Source: Chrysomallon squamiferum (lineage: Eukaryota; Mollusca; Gastropoda; Neomphalida; Peltospiridae). From it: a stretch of DNA of 64,000 nt. The translations under genes were made by a program, and so were the position numbers. Below the pieces are notes generated by a model that saw only the letters and a list, made by a program, of their open reading frames with translations, did not search any database and had not been told where the DNA came from. The stretch spans positions 25,960,446-26,024,445 of the forward strand of contig CM022665.1 of the NCBI GenBank assembly GCA_012295275.1. The letters are read 5' to 3'. Below are positions 62,719 to 64,000 of this stretch, piece after piece; position 1 is the stretch's first letter, and every line of letters starts with the position of its first letter.

Positions 62719-62762
<44 letters not shown>
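62709..62762. repeat. CGCGCGCG next to (CA)21
   Basis: Eight alternating CG bases, TAT, then 21 CA units and a further CGCG two bases later. Almost the whole stretch alternates pyrimidine and purine. Confidence 0.96.
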
Positions 62763-62763
<1 letters not shown>

Positions 62764-64000
62764 GCGAAATCTTGAAAAGGGCAGTGATCAGGTACAACAT
62801 TCTGAATTCCATATGAATATGGAAGCAAACAAACTAATTACATTAAGCTTAGAGTTTTAACTGAAGTCCAGACGTAGTACAGAAAATTAATATCCGCCCA
62901 TACCCACGCTGGCAAAGGCAGACTTTGTGCTTCTAATCCTGATACGACAAACTAATCACAATCATGGTCTAATCTAAATTAGCACTGTTTACCTTTGTAT
63001 TTATTTGGCACACACCTTCGTGTCTGGCGCTCACATTAGCTGCTATGTTTATTAATAATTCGCTTCTTCCTGGAATCTCACCTTCCCATGTTATTTTTTC
63101 TTTCTTTCTTTTCTGTAAAGCCAGCGAAACGTTTCACAAACACCTATCAGTTTTCCTCAGCTTGTCTTTTATTAACATTTCTAACGAAGAGGATGAATGA
63201 ATAGTTGTAGTAGATGCGGTAGAGCAGCGTCAGAAGTGGTAGCTGTCGCAGTAAAAGTAGTGGAGGCAAGCAGTAGTAATAATAAGCAGCAGAAAAAAAA
63301 AAAGAGAAGAAATTTCCATGCTAACCAAAGCAAGCTGTTTTGAGGACGCCATAAACAAACTGAATGTGAATGAGGCTTTTAAAACTGTTTTACAATCTCT
63401 TGTATCTAATTTTAACTTCTTAAGTCGGAAAATATGAATATAGTAAGGTTTCAAATGAAATTCCCTATGACAAAATGTTTTCAAAACAATAATAATAATA
63501 TGAAGAAGAGCAACAACATCAATAATAATATAAATAAATACATTTTATGAAATTATTAGTTGCTAGACAGAAGGGTCATGGACGAAGCTAACCGGTATGA
63601 ACCAAGGCAGCCAAATGTGACGATAATTACTTTAGGTGAATATGCCATGGCTCAGAAGAAGTATTGATCTGAGCAAAATGTCAAGTCTGTTTCAGATTCG
63701 TGTCAAACACACCTGACATTATATTTTTAGTAATAGCAATACATCACAAATGAACTACTAGCCCAGAGAACCGCTTTGCTAATAATAAACGCTTCTCGAT
63801 AATTGGTAATTAAAATCGGTGGAAATTTTTCGTATCGTCAGTCGCTCTGAAATTTATTATCGTTTGAATTCAAATGTTTTCTCAATGATGTATGATGTGT
63901 GTTGTTTTATTACTTTCCGCTTTGGGTTATATATATATAAATATATATATATTAAAGAAAAGAAAAAATGTATCGTTATCTTTCAGAATATGGACCATCA

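Larger units (their letters stand above)
59300..64000 (-). promoter_or_regulatory. CpG-retaining region, candidate 5' flank or promoter of the RGS gene
   Basis: CpG sites become common here: by hand count 13 in 60,841-61,140 and 7 in 61,321-61,620, against 0 in 40,001-40,300 and 1 in 28,261-28,560. In invertebrates with gene-body methylation, CpG is lost in transcribed bodies and kept in promoters and flanks. CCAAT boxes lie near 60,114 and 60,672, the latter beside an AGACGTCA half-CRE. I see no coding exon in 60,600-64,000; the 62,101-62,460 and 62,800-63,480 stretches are non-repetitive but their frames are unrecognisable. Confidence 0.4.

Overview
This window is animal genomic DNA, very AT-rich, and almost all of it is intron. 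It carries three short coding exons on the minus strand that splice in frame into 85 residues of the N-terminal DEP domain of an R7-family regulator of G-protein signalling, the RGS6/RGS7 type. The residue choices look invertebrate. The long introns, the many CA/GT, GTAT and ATT microsatellites and the tandem arrays suggest a mollusc, most likely a cephalopod; the organism is inference, the gene is not. No bacterial-type genes, rRNA, functional tRNA or CRISPR array was found.

Layout in transcription order (right to left). From 64,000 to about 59,300 CpG dinucleotides are common, whereas almost everywhere to the left they are rare. In an animal with gene-body methylation this fits an unmethylated promoter and upstream region meeting a transcribed, CpG-depleted body, so the 5' end of the gene may lie near 59-62 kb. 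From about 59,300 to 35,409 is repeat-rich sequence in which I could not identify the preceding exon. Exon A (35,312-35,408) encodes the start of the DEP region. A 17.9-kb intron follows, then the 51-nt exon B (17,338-17,388), a 15.5-kb intron, and exon C (1,771-1,877), which completes most of the DEP core. The remaining exons (DHEX, GGL and RGS domains) must lie beyond position 1.

The introns are filled mainly by tandem repeats. The best ordered are a 55-unit 27-bp minisatellite (5,686-7,187), a 58-60-bp array (8,640-9,290) and a 24-bp-based array with higher-order structure (23,890-26,165). At least ten older, degenerate arrays are visible. Non-autonomous DNA transposons are recognisable from inverted ends at 17,082-17,313 (24 bp from the exon B splice donor), 21,004-21,272 and probably 26,731-27,121. 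Two degraded tRNA-derived SINEs are likely. A few islands of balanced, non-repetitive sequence are candidates for intronic regulatory elements.

Functionally the window concerns one gene: an R7 RGS protein, a neuronal GTPase-activating protein for Gi/o alpha subunits that works with G-beta-5 and is anchored through its DEP domain. The most interesting local features are splicing-related: a frame-neutral exon B with a weak donor next to a transposon, and a GU repeat just upstream of the exon C acceptor.
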